Positions 1 through 5,187 of a DNA stretch of 5,249 nucleotides are shown piece by piece. The notes beneath the pieces are model-generated. The model had not been told where the DNA came from. It saw only the letters and a list, made by a program, of their open reading frames with translations, and searched no databases. Source of the stretch: Candidatus Saccharimonadota bacterium (GTDB lineage Bacteria > Patescibacteriota > Saccharimonadia > Saccharimonadales > UBA4665); the NCBI GenBank assembly GCA_027314795.1, contig DAHVAE010000047.1, positions 1-5,249 of the forward strand, given 5' to 3'. Every line of letters starts with the position of its first letter. Positions within the stretch are counted from its first letter, which is position 1. Made by a program: the position numbers and the translations under genes.

Positions 1-2
1 CT

Positions 3-359
3 GATAGTTTAATTAAGTACGAAACGATTGAAACAACTCTACCTAAAGCCAAGGAGGTTGCCCCTTATGTTGAAAAACTAATAACCAAGGCTAAGAAAGG
101 CGACCTACATAGCCGAAGACAGGTTATTAGCAGTCTGCAAACCATTGAAAGTGCCCATAAATTAGTAGACGAGTTAGCGCCAAGAATGAAGAGTAGGACC
201 AGTGGTTTTTTGAGAATTAAGTCTTCAAGCTCAAGAAGAGGGGATAATGCCCGCTTAGCAGTAGTAAGTTTTGTAGATCAAGCCAAGCCTAAAGAAGAAC
301 CACCAGTAATAAAGTCTGCGGTTAAACCAACCGAAAAGCCAGTCGGAGCAAAGAAATGA
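3..359 (+). CDS. rplQ: 50S ribosomal protein L17, 3' part (gene starts before the window)
   Basis: L17 is a large-subunit protein near the peptide exit tunnel. The gene is cut by the left edge: 118 C-terminal residues are visible, and about 35 N-terminal residues, carrying the usual basic start, should lie outside. Seen directly: SLIKYETIETTLPKAKEV at the left end matches the family core (SLi..E.I.TT..KAKE), followed by KLITKAKKGDLHSRR, and later SGFLRI then RRGDNARLAVVSFVD, the family's GY.RI.k...R.GD.a.ma...l segment. A Lys/Glu/Pro-rich tail of about 25 residues follows the conserved core. The TGA stop overlaps the rplM ATG (ATGA), so the two are probably translationally coupled. rplQ followed by rplM and rpsI is a common bacterial ribosomal-operon end. 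Identity is secure. Confidence 0.93.
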   Translation, partial: DSLIKYETIETTLPKAKEVAPYVEKLITKAKKGDLHSRRQVISSLQTIESAHKLVDELAPRMKSRTSGFLRIKSSSSRRGDNARLAVVSFVDQAKPKEEPPVIKSAVKPTEKPVGAKK

Positions 360-802
360 AAACTTATTCAGCCAAGCCTAAAGATGTAAAACGAAGCTGG
401 TACCTGATTGACGGTTCAACTGCTCCACTTGGCAGAATTTCAACCGTAGCGGCCAGCCTACTAATAGGTAAAAATAAGCCGCAATTCACAAAACACATAG
501 ATGTTGGTGACTACGTTATTATCACCAATGCTCAAGAGCTAGTAGTTACCGGCAACAAGCTTGAAGAAAAGAAGTACTATCATCACAGCGGACATCCTGG
601 TGGACTCAGAGAACGAACCCTCAAAGAACAGCTTGACCGAGACCCGACTAAAGTCATCCTCCATGCTGTACGCGGCATGCTGCCGGTCAATAAGCTTAGA
701 GCTGAACGGTTAAACCGCTTGAAGATTTATCCTGATAGTGAACACAGGCACGAGCCTCAAAAGCCCGTTATAATTGAAATTGGAGTCAAAGATGGCAAAT
801 AA
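356..802 (+). CDS. rplM: 50S ribosomal protein L13
   Basis: L13 is an early-assembly protein of the large subunit that binds 23S rRNA. The 148-residue product is about the family's usual length (around 142). Motifs in order: WYLIDGSTAPLGRIST (residues 15-30), LLIGKNKPQFTKHIDVGDYVIITNA (35-59, the conserved GK....f.....GD.ViV.NA core), TGNKLEEKKYYHHSGHPGGL (65-84), AVRGMLPVNKL (104-114, the V.GMLP.n.l loop) and IYPDSEHRHEPQKP (124-137). The ATG at 356 is well supported. It overlaps the rplQ stop as ATGA, and GGAG at 345-348 lies 7 nt upstream as a good Shine-Dalgarno. The 3' end overlaps rpsI by 11 bp and supplies its ribosome binding site. Nothing looks broken. Confidence 0.97.
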   Translation: MKTYSAKPKDVKRSWYLIDGSTAPLGRISTVAASLLIGKNKPQFTKHIDVGDYVIITNAQELVVTGNKLEEKKYYHHSGHPGGLRERTLKEQLDRDPTKVILHAVRGMLPVNKLRAERLNRLKIYPDSEHRHEPQKPVIIEIGVKDGK

Positions 803-1187
803 TTACTTTTACGGTCTAGGGCGAAGAAAAACCTCTACCGCCAGAGTTAGGTTAGTTAAAGGTAAAGGCAACACTGTTATTAACGGTAAGCCAGCTGAAC
901 AATACATTAGCAACAGTAAGTACTTACTCAATAAACTTCATCAGCCATTTAGCGCCTTAGATGTCTCTAACGACTTTGATATCTCAGTAGTCGTTTCAGG
1001 TGGTGGCTTAAACAGTCAAATTGAAGCCATTAGACTAGGTGTAGCTAAATGCCTAACAGCTCTAAATGAAGACTATAAGCAAACCCTTAAACGTGCAGAT
1101 TTACTTGGTAGAGACTCTAGAGACAAAGAAAGAAAGAAATTTGGCTTACGTGGCGCAAGAAAGAAACGTCAGTTTACCAAACGATAA
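792..1187 (+). CDS. rpsI: 30S ribosomal protein S9
   Basis: S9 is a small-subunit head protein whose C-terminal tail reaches the P-site tRNA anticodon loop. The product has 131 residues, the normal length. Motifs: YGLGRRKTSTARVRLVKGKG (7-26), QPFSAL (51-56), VVVSGGG (66-72), AIRLGVAKCL (79-88), LLGRDSRDKERKKFGLRGARKK (105-126) and the C-terminal QFTKR, equivalent to the usual QFSKR with the terminal Arg intact. I place the start at ATG 792 rather than at an in-frame TTG at 774. ATG 792 gives the family N-terminus, and GGAG at 782-785 sits 6 nt before it, inside the end of rplM. The usual GQAGA and the following His are replaced by SQIEA and Leu (75-82), a lineage-type divergence rather than damage. 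Last gene of the ribosomal operon. Confidence 0.96.
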   Translation: MANNYFYGLGRRKTSTARVRLVKGKGNTVINGKPAEQYISNSKYLLNKLHQPFSALDVSNDFDISVVVSGGGLNSQIEAIRLGVAKCLTALNEDYKQTLKRADLLGRDSRDKERKKFGLRGARKKRQFTKR

Positions 1188-1196
1188 ATTCAGCTA

Positions 1197-1218
1197 CTCG
1201 AGGCTTATTCCTCCTGAG
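1197..1218 (+). terminator. Possible hairpin at the end of the ribosomal operon
   Basis: About 10 bases after the rpsI stop, GAGG (1200-1203) can pair with CCTC (1210-1213) across a 6-nt CTTATT loop. The outer CTC (1197-1199) pairs with GAG (1216-1218) across a 2-nt bulge. The position suits transcription termination before trpS. There is no T-run after the stem, so it is not a classical intrinsic terminator and could be chance. Confidence 0.25.
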
Positions 1219-1268
1219 ACTGTCTAAGTAATGCAGCAAACAACACCTTTAGACTCGATCTGTCTACG

Positions 1269-1291
1269 CTTAAGCTCGCTAACAGCTTAAG
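1269..1291. promoter_or_regulatory. Perfect 8-bp inverted repeat in front of the trpS -10 box
   Basis: CTTAAGCT (1269-1276) and AGCTTAAG (1284-1291) are exact reverse complements, separated by CGCTAAC. The repeat ends 6 bases before the TATAAT box at 1298 and covers the region where a -35 element and spacer would lie. With the start point predicted near 1309-1311, the repeat lies upstream of the transcript, so it would act as a DNA operator rather than an RNA hairpin for trpS. It could instead be a hairpin in read-through RNA from rpsI. No T-run follows. The protein that might bind is unknown. Confidence 0.45.
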
Positions 1292-1297
1292 ATAAGA

Positions 1298-1303
1298 TAT
1301 AAT
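1298..1303 (+). promoter_or_regulatory. -10 box of the trpS promoter (nearly leaderless)
   Basis: A perfect TATAAT hexamer ends 11 nt before the trpS ATG. Transcription starting about 7 nt downstream would leave only about 4-5 nt of leader, and no Shine-Dalgarno sequence precedes the ATG. No convincing -35 hexamer is visible at 16-18 bp spacing, where the inverted repeat at 1269-1291 lies instead, and there is no TG extension. The promoter would serve trpS and the genes tightly following it. Confidence 0.65.
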
Positions 1304-1314
1304 ACTAGAAAAGT

Positions 1315-2352
1315 ATGGACAAAACAGTAATCCTAACCGGCCTTAGAGCTAATAACGATTTACATATCGGCAATTACTTTGGTGCCATGCTACCAATTAT
1401 AAAAATGGCTAAAAACCATGACGAATATCAAATAAATCTGTTTGTACCAGATCTTCATAGTTTTACTACGCCAATAGACCATGGCAGTCTGTATGAACAA
1501 ACCTTAGCCAACCTAAGACTGTTTGTAGCAGCCGGCTTACCCTTAGATAAGGCCAATGTATATATCTACCGCCAAAGTTTTATCCCTGCTCACAGCGAAC
1601 TGACCTGGATACTAGATTGTTTTACAGGTATAGGTGAAATGAACCGGATGACCCAGTTTAAAGATAAGCAAGTAAAGCTTACGACTTCAGTAGATACTCG
1701 GGTATCTATGGGCCTACTTAACTACCCAGTGCTTATGGCTGCAGACATTTTGCTTTATTCCGCTGCTTATATACCTGTTGGTGACGATCAAAAACAACAT
1801 CTAGAATTCACTCGGGATATTGCCATGCGCATGAACGCTAAGTTTGGCGACCTATTCGTAGTCCCTAAAAGCGCAGAAGAGCAAAATAAGTTCTTTAGTC
1901 TTGATCAAGGTTTACGTATCCGAAGCTTAGTCGAACCAGAGAAGAAAATGAGTAAAAGCGAAGACAACGATAAATCAGTCATTTTCTTAAATGACCAACC
2001 GGATATTGCCAGCCGAAAGATCATGTCAGCAACAACAGATAGCCTAAATCAAATTAATTACAACCCCACAAAACAACCTGGCGTGTCTAATTTACTCCAA
2101 CTTTTAGCCCTGCTAACAGCTCAGCCACAAAACGAGATTAATGCTAACTGGCAAGGCAAAACTAGCTATGGGGAATTAAAACAAGCTGTTGCTGAAGCAA
2201 CTAACAAGTTTTTAGTTGACTTTCAGGCTAAGCTATCTAGCGTCAACCATCAAGAGGTCATTTCTAGACTTGAGGCTAATGAGACAGCCATGAATGACCA
2301 AGCTAATCAAACCCTGCAAAAAGTCCAGCGTGCCGTCGGCCTAAGACAATGA
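1315..2352 (+). CDS. trpS: Tryptophanyl-tRNA synthetase
   Basis: This class Ic aminoacyl-tRNA synthetase charges tRNA-Trp with tryptophan using ATP in the cytoplasm. The 345-residue product is about the normal size (330-350). Motifs in order: HIGN nucleotide-binding signature at 17-20 within LHIGNYFGA, the GEMNRMTQFKDK region (107-118), the YPVLMAADILLY segment (137-148), VGDDQKQHLEFTRDIA (155-170), and the KMSKS loop at 211-215 (EKKMSKSEDND). The usual QPTG before the first signature reads RANN here, as in some divergent bacterial TrpRS. The ATG at 1315 is supported by the HIGN position and by a TATAAT box 11 nt upstream; no ribosome binding site is present. The TGA stop overlaps the next start as ATGA. 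There is no sign of a T-box or trp leader, since only 127 bp separate it from rpsI. Confidence 0.96.
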   Translation: MDKTVILTGLRANNDLHIGNYFGAMLPIIKMAKNHDEYQINLFVPDLHSFTTPIDHGSLYEQTLANLRLFVAAGLPLDKANVYIYRQSFIPAHSELTWILDCFTGIGEMNRMTQFKDKQVKLTTSVDTRVSMGLLNYPVLMAADILLYSAAYIPVGDDQKQHLEFTRDIAMRMNAKFGDLFVVPKSAEEQNKFFSLDQGLRIRSLVEPEKKMSKSEDNDKSVIFLNDQPDIASRKIMSATTDSLNQINYNPTKQPGVSNLLQLLALLTAQPQNEINANWQGKTSYGELKQAVAEATNKFLVDFQAKLSSVNHQEVISRLEANETAMNDQANQTLQKVQRAVGLRQ

Positions 2353-3197
2353 CAAAACTAGACAGCTTAAGACTAGACATAGCCGTCCACAATAAGCTTA
2401 ACAATCTTAGTCGAGCCTCCGTAGCTAAGCTAATAGAAGCAGGACAAGTAAAAGTAAACTCAAGTATAGTTACTAAACCGGCCTTTAGGGTTAGCGACGA
2501 TGATGAACTGCTAATTGATTATGACCCGACTAAAATAAAAGTTCCTAAAATTACTCTACCTATCATATACGAAGACAAACACGTCATAGTCATCAACAAA
2601 CGCTCAGGCATTCTAACTCACTCAAAAGGCGCCTTTAATTCAGAAGCCACAGTTGCCAGCTGGTTAAAAGATAAATTCAAAGGTGCGGCAACCGATAGAT
2701 CCGGTATTGTCCACCGACTAGATAGATTAACTAGCGGGGTTATGATACTTGCTAAAGATGATCAGTCAGCCAAGTGGCTACAGAAACAATTCTCCAGTCG
2801 TAAGGTTAAAAAAACCTATATCGCCATAGTCAGCGGCCAGCTCAACCTTGCTGAGGCGATAATTGACCTCCCCATTGAAAGAAACCCTAAACGTCCGCAG
2901 TCCTTTCGAGTGGGGCCAAGTGGCAAAACAGCCATAACTGCCTACAAGGTCTTAAGCAATAAAGATAACCTCAGTTTAATTGAGCTTAAGCCTACTACTG
3001 GTCGAACCCATCAGCTTCGAGTACATCTTGCCCATCTCGGTCATCCTATCGTTGGTGACAGTATCTATAAAGGCGTCTCGGCCGACAGACTTTACCTGCA
3101 CGCCCTATCTCTAGAGATAACCCTACCGTCTAAAGAAAAGCGACAATTTGAAGCGCCTTTACCTAAAGAGTTTAAACTATATATGAAGCATGATTAG
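2349..3197 (+). CDS. RluA/RluD-family pseudouridine synthase with S4 domain
   Basis: The enzyme isomerises specific uridines to pseudouridine, most likely in 23S rRNA. The 282-residue product has an N-terminal S4 RNA-binding domain (about 5-58, with SRASVAKLIEAGQVKVN at 21-37) and then the RluA-type catalytic domain. The catalytic motif is intact: VHRLDRLTSGVMILAK at 121-136, with the nucleophilic Asp at 125 in HRLD. The second signature, KPTTGRTHQLRVHLAHLGHP (214-233), ends in VGD, and LYLHALSLEI (248-257) is the family's C-terminal strand. The start overlaps the trpS stop by 4 bp (ATGA). No good Shine-Dalgarno is visible, which suggests coupled translation. S4 plus HRLD fits RluC/RluD/YlyB-type enzymes. 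The sequence alone does not show which uridine is modified, so no symbol is given. Confidence 0.93.
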   Translation: MTKLDSLRLDIAVHNKLNNLSRASVAKLIEAGQVKVNSSIVTKPAFRVSDDDELLIDYDPTKIKVPKITLPIIYEDKHVIVINKRSGILTHSKGAFNSEATVASWLKDKFKGAATDRSGIVHRLDRLTSGVMILAKDDQSAKWLQKQFSSRKVKKTYIAIVSGQLNLAEAIIDLPIERNPKRPQSFRVGPSGKTAITAYKVLSNKDNLSLIELKPTTGRTHQLRVHLAHLGHPIVGDSIYKGVSADRLYLHALSLEITLPSKEKRQFEAPLPKEFKLYMKHD

Positions 3198-4031
3198 CCC
3201 CATTAACCCAAATACCCTTAACTATTAAGCCCATGCCAAGCGATAGGATTAATTGGCCAAAATTGGCTGAATAAAAGCCAGCTTGCTATATTTATTGCTG
3301 AGCGGCTGCTAAACATCAAAGCAGGCAGCCTAGAAGCCTATCCTTACTACATATCTATTACTAACGAAGATTTATCTTCAATAGGTATCGATGAGATTAG
3401 AGCTATAAACGAGTTCTTAATTTTGAAAGTACCGAATGACAAAGCAATTAATCGCCTAGTCATCATCAACCGAGCTGAACGACTAACACTAGAAGCTCAA
3501 AATGCACTTTTAAAAAGTCTTGAAGAACCGCCTCTTAAAACAGTATTTATTCTAACCAGTGAATCAACAAACTCGCTACTGCCTACGATAATCTCTAGAT
3601 TAAACCTAATTAACGTCCATAAACCACTTCCTAGCGATCTTATTAAACACTACCAAGAACTCGGTTATCAAAAAGCTGACATTAATCAAGCTTTACTAAT
3701 AGCTGACGGTCTACCGGGCCTTATGGATCAGCTTATTATAAATCAGGATAACCCCATAACTGAAGCACTAACTATCGCCAGAAGCCTACTTTCTTCAACT
3801 ACCTTTGAAAGATTGAGTTCAATAAATGACTTATCTAAAGATAAGAGACAGCTAAAAAGTGTTCTCTTTGTCATAAAACAAATGGCCAGGATAGGTGTAA
3901 AGTCAGACGATCAGGCTAGCGCTAACAGATGGCGAAGGATTTTAGCGGCAACGCTAGAGAGCGAGCAAAAACTAAGCTCAAATGTCCAGCTAAAATTACT
4001 ACTAACGGACTATGTACTAAACCTAGTTTAG
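3190..4031 (+). CDS. holB: DNA polymerase III delta' subunit, apparent frameshift near the start
   Basis: Delta' is the AAA+-like clamp-loader subunit that helps load the sliding clamp on DNA. The clear signature is INRAERLTLEAQNALLKSLEEPP, then TVFILTSES, then LLPTIISR (bases about 3450-3604), matching the family's A..m...aqNALLK.LEEPp..t.fiL.....LLptI.SR. This frame is open from 3222 to the TAG at 4029-4031 but has no ATG, GTG or TTG before TTG 3423, although the upstream 67 codons (AIGLIGQNWLNKSQLAIFIAERLL and on) look like the delta' N-terminus. An ATG at 3190, overlapping the end of the previous gene by 8 bp, encodes MISPINPNTLNY and then stops at 3226-3228 in the neighbouring frame. One extra T near 3225 would join them into about 280 residues. 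The P-loop is degenerate (GQNWLNKS), the Cys zinc cluster common in delta' is missing, and the Cys of the SRC motif is Leu. Bacterial delta' often lacks ATPase activity. Whether the shift is a sequencing error, a mutation or real biology is open. Confidence 0.8.
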
Positions 4032-4033
4032 TT

Positions 4034-4042
4034 TGCTATAAT
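4034..4042 (+). promoter_or_regulatory. Extended -10 promoter of the TPR gene (nearly leaderless)
   Basis: TGCTATAAT is a perfect extended -10 element (TG-n-TATAAT), which can work without a strong -35; none is obvious upstream. It begins 2 bases after the delta' stop codon and ends 11 nt before the ATG at 4054, so the predicted leader is about 4-5 nt with no Shine-Dalgarno. The TPR gene therefore probably has its own transcript besides any read-through. Confidence 0.7.
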
Positions 4043-4053
4043 AACCCTCATTC

Positions 4054-4707
4054 ATGTACGAGTTAATTTTCGTAATTATGTTTGGTATATTAGCTTTTAG
4101 AAACTCAGAACTACACGACGACGAATTCGCAGACGTCTCTCGAAAAGTGGGTGAACGCATTGGCCGTCTTTGGGATATTGCCCATCAAGGCATGCGTGAG
4201 AACCGCTTTCTTCGTGCTGAAAAAGCGTTATTAACTATCTTAAAGATTGACGATAAGAATGTTGCTGCCTATAACCGCTTAGGTATTTTATATGCTAAGC
4301 AAAAAGAATATAAGGATGCGATTGACTGCTTTGAAATTGCCTCGAGTATAGAAGCGACCCCATCCAGCCTACATAACCTAGGGCTGATATATTACGAAAC
4401 CGAGAACTATGAAAAGGCTGCAGTAGCTTTTGAGCAAGCCCTAAAACTTGAAGATAAACTAGCAGCTAGACATGTAGCCTACGCTAAAGTCCAAGAAAAA
4501 CTTGGTAACCTAAAATCAATGTTTTTTGAACTTAATAAGGCACTGGATATAGAGCCCAATAAAGAAACTTATACACTGTTATATAAAGCCTACCTCAGCC
4601 ACAACATGGCAGCCGAGGCCAAGGATCTTAAGAAGCGACTTCGCAGGCTAACGCTACCTTCAGCTAGAGTTAAACGGATGATTAGGCCGCGACGAGTAGT
4701 TGTTTAG
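4054..4707 (+). CDS. Tetratricopeptide-repeat protein with hydrophobic N-terminus
   Basis: I do not recognise a specific function. The 217-residue product starts with a short hydrophobic stretch, MYELIFVIMFGILAF (1-15), long enough at best for one marginal membrane anchor. A charged linker follows (about 17-36). About four TPR-type helix-turn-helix units come next: roughly 37-69, 70-103 (NVAAYNRLGILYAKQKEYKD), 104-137 (SSLHNLGLIYYETENYEKAA) and 138-171, with a partial one to about 197. These show the usual W/Y-G/A-Y-A-P spacing, for example ALKLED and ALDIEP at repeat ends. The tail, RLRRLTLPSARVKRMIRPRR (195-214), is strongly basic. TPRs bind partner proteins, so a membrane-tethered scaffold is a fair inference. 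ATG 4054 is chosen because a TGCTATAAT box lies 11 nt upstream; an in-frame ATG at 4078 would remove half of the hydrophobic segment. Its 3' end overlaps the convergent Fur-family gene by 26 bp. Confidence 0.85.
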   Translation: MYELIFVIMFGILAFRNSELHDDEFADVSRKVGERIGRLWDIAHQGMRENRFLRAEKALLTILKIDDKNVAAYNRLGILYAKQKEYKDAIDCFEIASSIEATPSSLHNLGLIYYETENYEKAAVAFEQALKLEDKLAARHVAYAKVQEKLGNLKSMFFELNKALDIEPNKETYTLLYKAYLSHNMAAEAKDLKKRLRRLTLPSARVKRMIRPRRVVV

Positions 4708-5119
4708 CTGAACAATCACTGCAAACACCTTCTATTTCAAACTGGTGAGATGTCGGTTTAAAGTCAAACTTGTCTGATTCTTTTTTTATAAAGCTGTTTA
4801 TGTGCTGCTCGTCCTCGATATCTATTACTTTAGCGCAGAAATTACAAACTAAGTGGTGATGATGCGCAATAAACTGATCAGACAGCTCAAATTTATACTT
4901 CCAGCCAAGGTATAGTCGATGAATAATGCCAAGCTCTTCAAACAGCTGCAGAGTCCGATAAACACTGACTCTATCAACCTTACCTTGCTCGAGCTTAATA
5001 ACTGCTGAAATTGTCTTAGGGCCACCCGTAATAGCTTTAAAAACTAATTCTCTTGGTCGAGTCCAGCTATAACCATAGCTAGATAAAATCTTTTTAACCT
5101 TAGAGTAGTCAATAGCCAT
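4682..5119 (-). CDS. Fur-family metal-responsive transcriptional regulator
   Basis: Fur-family proteins are dimeric repressors that bind DNA when loaded with a metal (Fe, Zn, Mn or Ni) or, in PerR, sense peroxide. The 145-residue product has normal length. The winged-helix DNA-binding domain spans about 1-82: TRPRELVFKAI (20-30), and the recognition helix with RVSVYRTLQLFEELGII (50-66), matching the usual TVYRTL..L...G.i. The C-terminal dimerisation domain has HHHHLVCNFC (86-95) and GVCSDC (131-136). The two CxxC pairs (C92/C95 and C133/C136) make an intact structural zinc site. H86-H89, E102 or E104, and H125 are candidate regulatory-metal ligands. The middle Asp of the common HHDHL is His here. 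Which metal is sensed cannot be read from the sequence. The ATG at 5119 fits the family start and lies 6 nt after a TATAAT box, so the mRNA is probably leaderless. A likely operator covers its promoter, suggesting autoregulation. Confidence 0.93.
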   Translation of the reverse strand: MAIDYSKVKKILSSYGYSWTRPRELVFKAITGGPKTISAVIKLEQGKVDRVSVYRTLQLFEELGIIHRLYLGWKYKFELSDQFIAHHHHLVCNFCAKVIDIEDEQHINSFIKKESDKFDFKPTSHQFEIEGVCSDCSAKQLLVAA

Positions 5120-5125
5120 GTTTCA

Positions 5126-5155
5126 ATTATATATATATTTGCAACATTTTTGCAA
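5126..5155 (-). promoter_or_regulatory. Promoter of the Fur-family gene (leaderless)
   Basis: On the minus strand TATAAT occupies 5131-5126 and ends 6 nt before the ATG, so the predicted start point is the A of the start codon itself. TTGCAA at 5155-5150 can serve as a -35 (4 of 6 matches to TTGACA) with an 18-bp spacer. No ribosome binding site exists. The -35 lies inside the inverted repeat at 5135-5159, so a bound regulator would block polymerase. Confidence 0.7.
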
Positions 5156-5159
5156 ATAT
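5135..5159. promoter_or_regulatory. Probable Fur-family operator, perfect 10-bp inverted repeat
   Basis: ATATTTGCAA (5135-5144) and TTGCAAATAT (5150-5159) are exact reverse complements around a 5-nt spacer, CATTT. The core TTGCAA-N5-TTGCAA has the size and symmetry of a Fur-family box. From memory, it resembles the tgCaa-N5-ttGcA type reported for the actinobacterial nickel regulator Nur more than the iron box GATAATGATAATCATTATC. It lies between the regulator gene and a divergent reading frame, overlapping the -35 regions of both promoters, so it probably controls both. Confidence 0.72.
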
Positions 5160-5170
5160 TAACTGCCAAG

Positions 5171-5176
5171 TATAAA
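5171..5176 (+). promoter_or_regulatory. -10 box of the divergent gene at the right edge
   Basis: TATAAA (5 of 6 to TATAAT) ends 11 nt before an ATG at 5188, the same spacing as at trpS and the TPR gene. The half-site sequence TTTGCA at 5149-5154 lies 16 bp upstream as a weak -35 candidate. It faces away from the Fur-family promoter and shares its operator. Confidence 0.45.
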
Positions 5177-5187
5177 ATATGCCTACG

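Noticed and set aside
774..791. In-frame TTG start giving S9 six extra residues (MKLESK)
   Set aside because: ATG 792 gives the normal S9 N-terminus and has GGAG 6 nt upstream; the TTG extension has neither family support nor a ribosome binding site.
1188..1314. A T-box, small RNA or tRNA in the rpsI-trpS gap
   Set aside because: The gap is 127 bp with no cloverleaf, and the trpS promoter lies at its far end, leaving no room for a leader structure.
3215..3228. Programmed -1 frameshifting as a normal route to the delta' protein
   Set aside because: The target frame has a stop at 3219-3221, so the shift must happen within 3222-3228, and CTATTAA holds no X-XXY-YYZ slippery heptamer.
3423..3425. 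TTG 3423 as the true start of the delta' gene
   Set aside because: The coding-like delta' sequence continues upstream in the same frame for 67 codons, and starting here would remove the P-loop region. It is only the first standard start left after the apparent frameshift.
4700..4715. Hairpin TTGTT...AACAA at the TPR stop codon as a bidirectional terminator
   Set aside because: The stem is 5 bp and A/T-rich with a small loop and no T-run; it is too weak to call.
5179..5181. ATG 5179 as the start of the edge gene
   Set aside because: It lies 2 nt after the TATAAA box, upstream of any plausible transcription start; ATG 5188 has the 11-nt gap seen at other genes.
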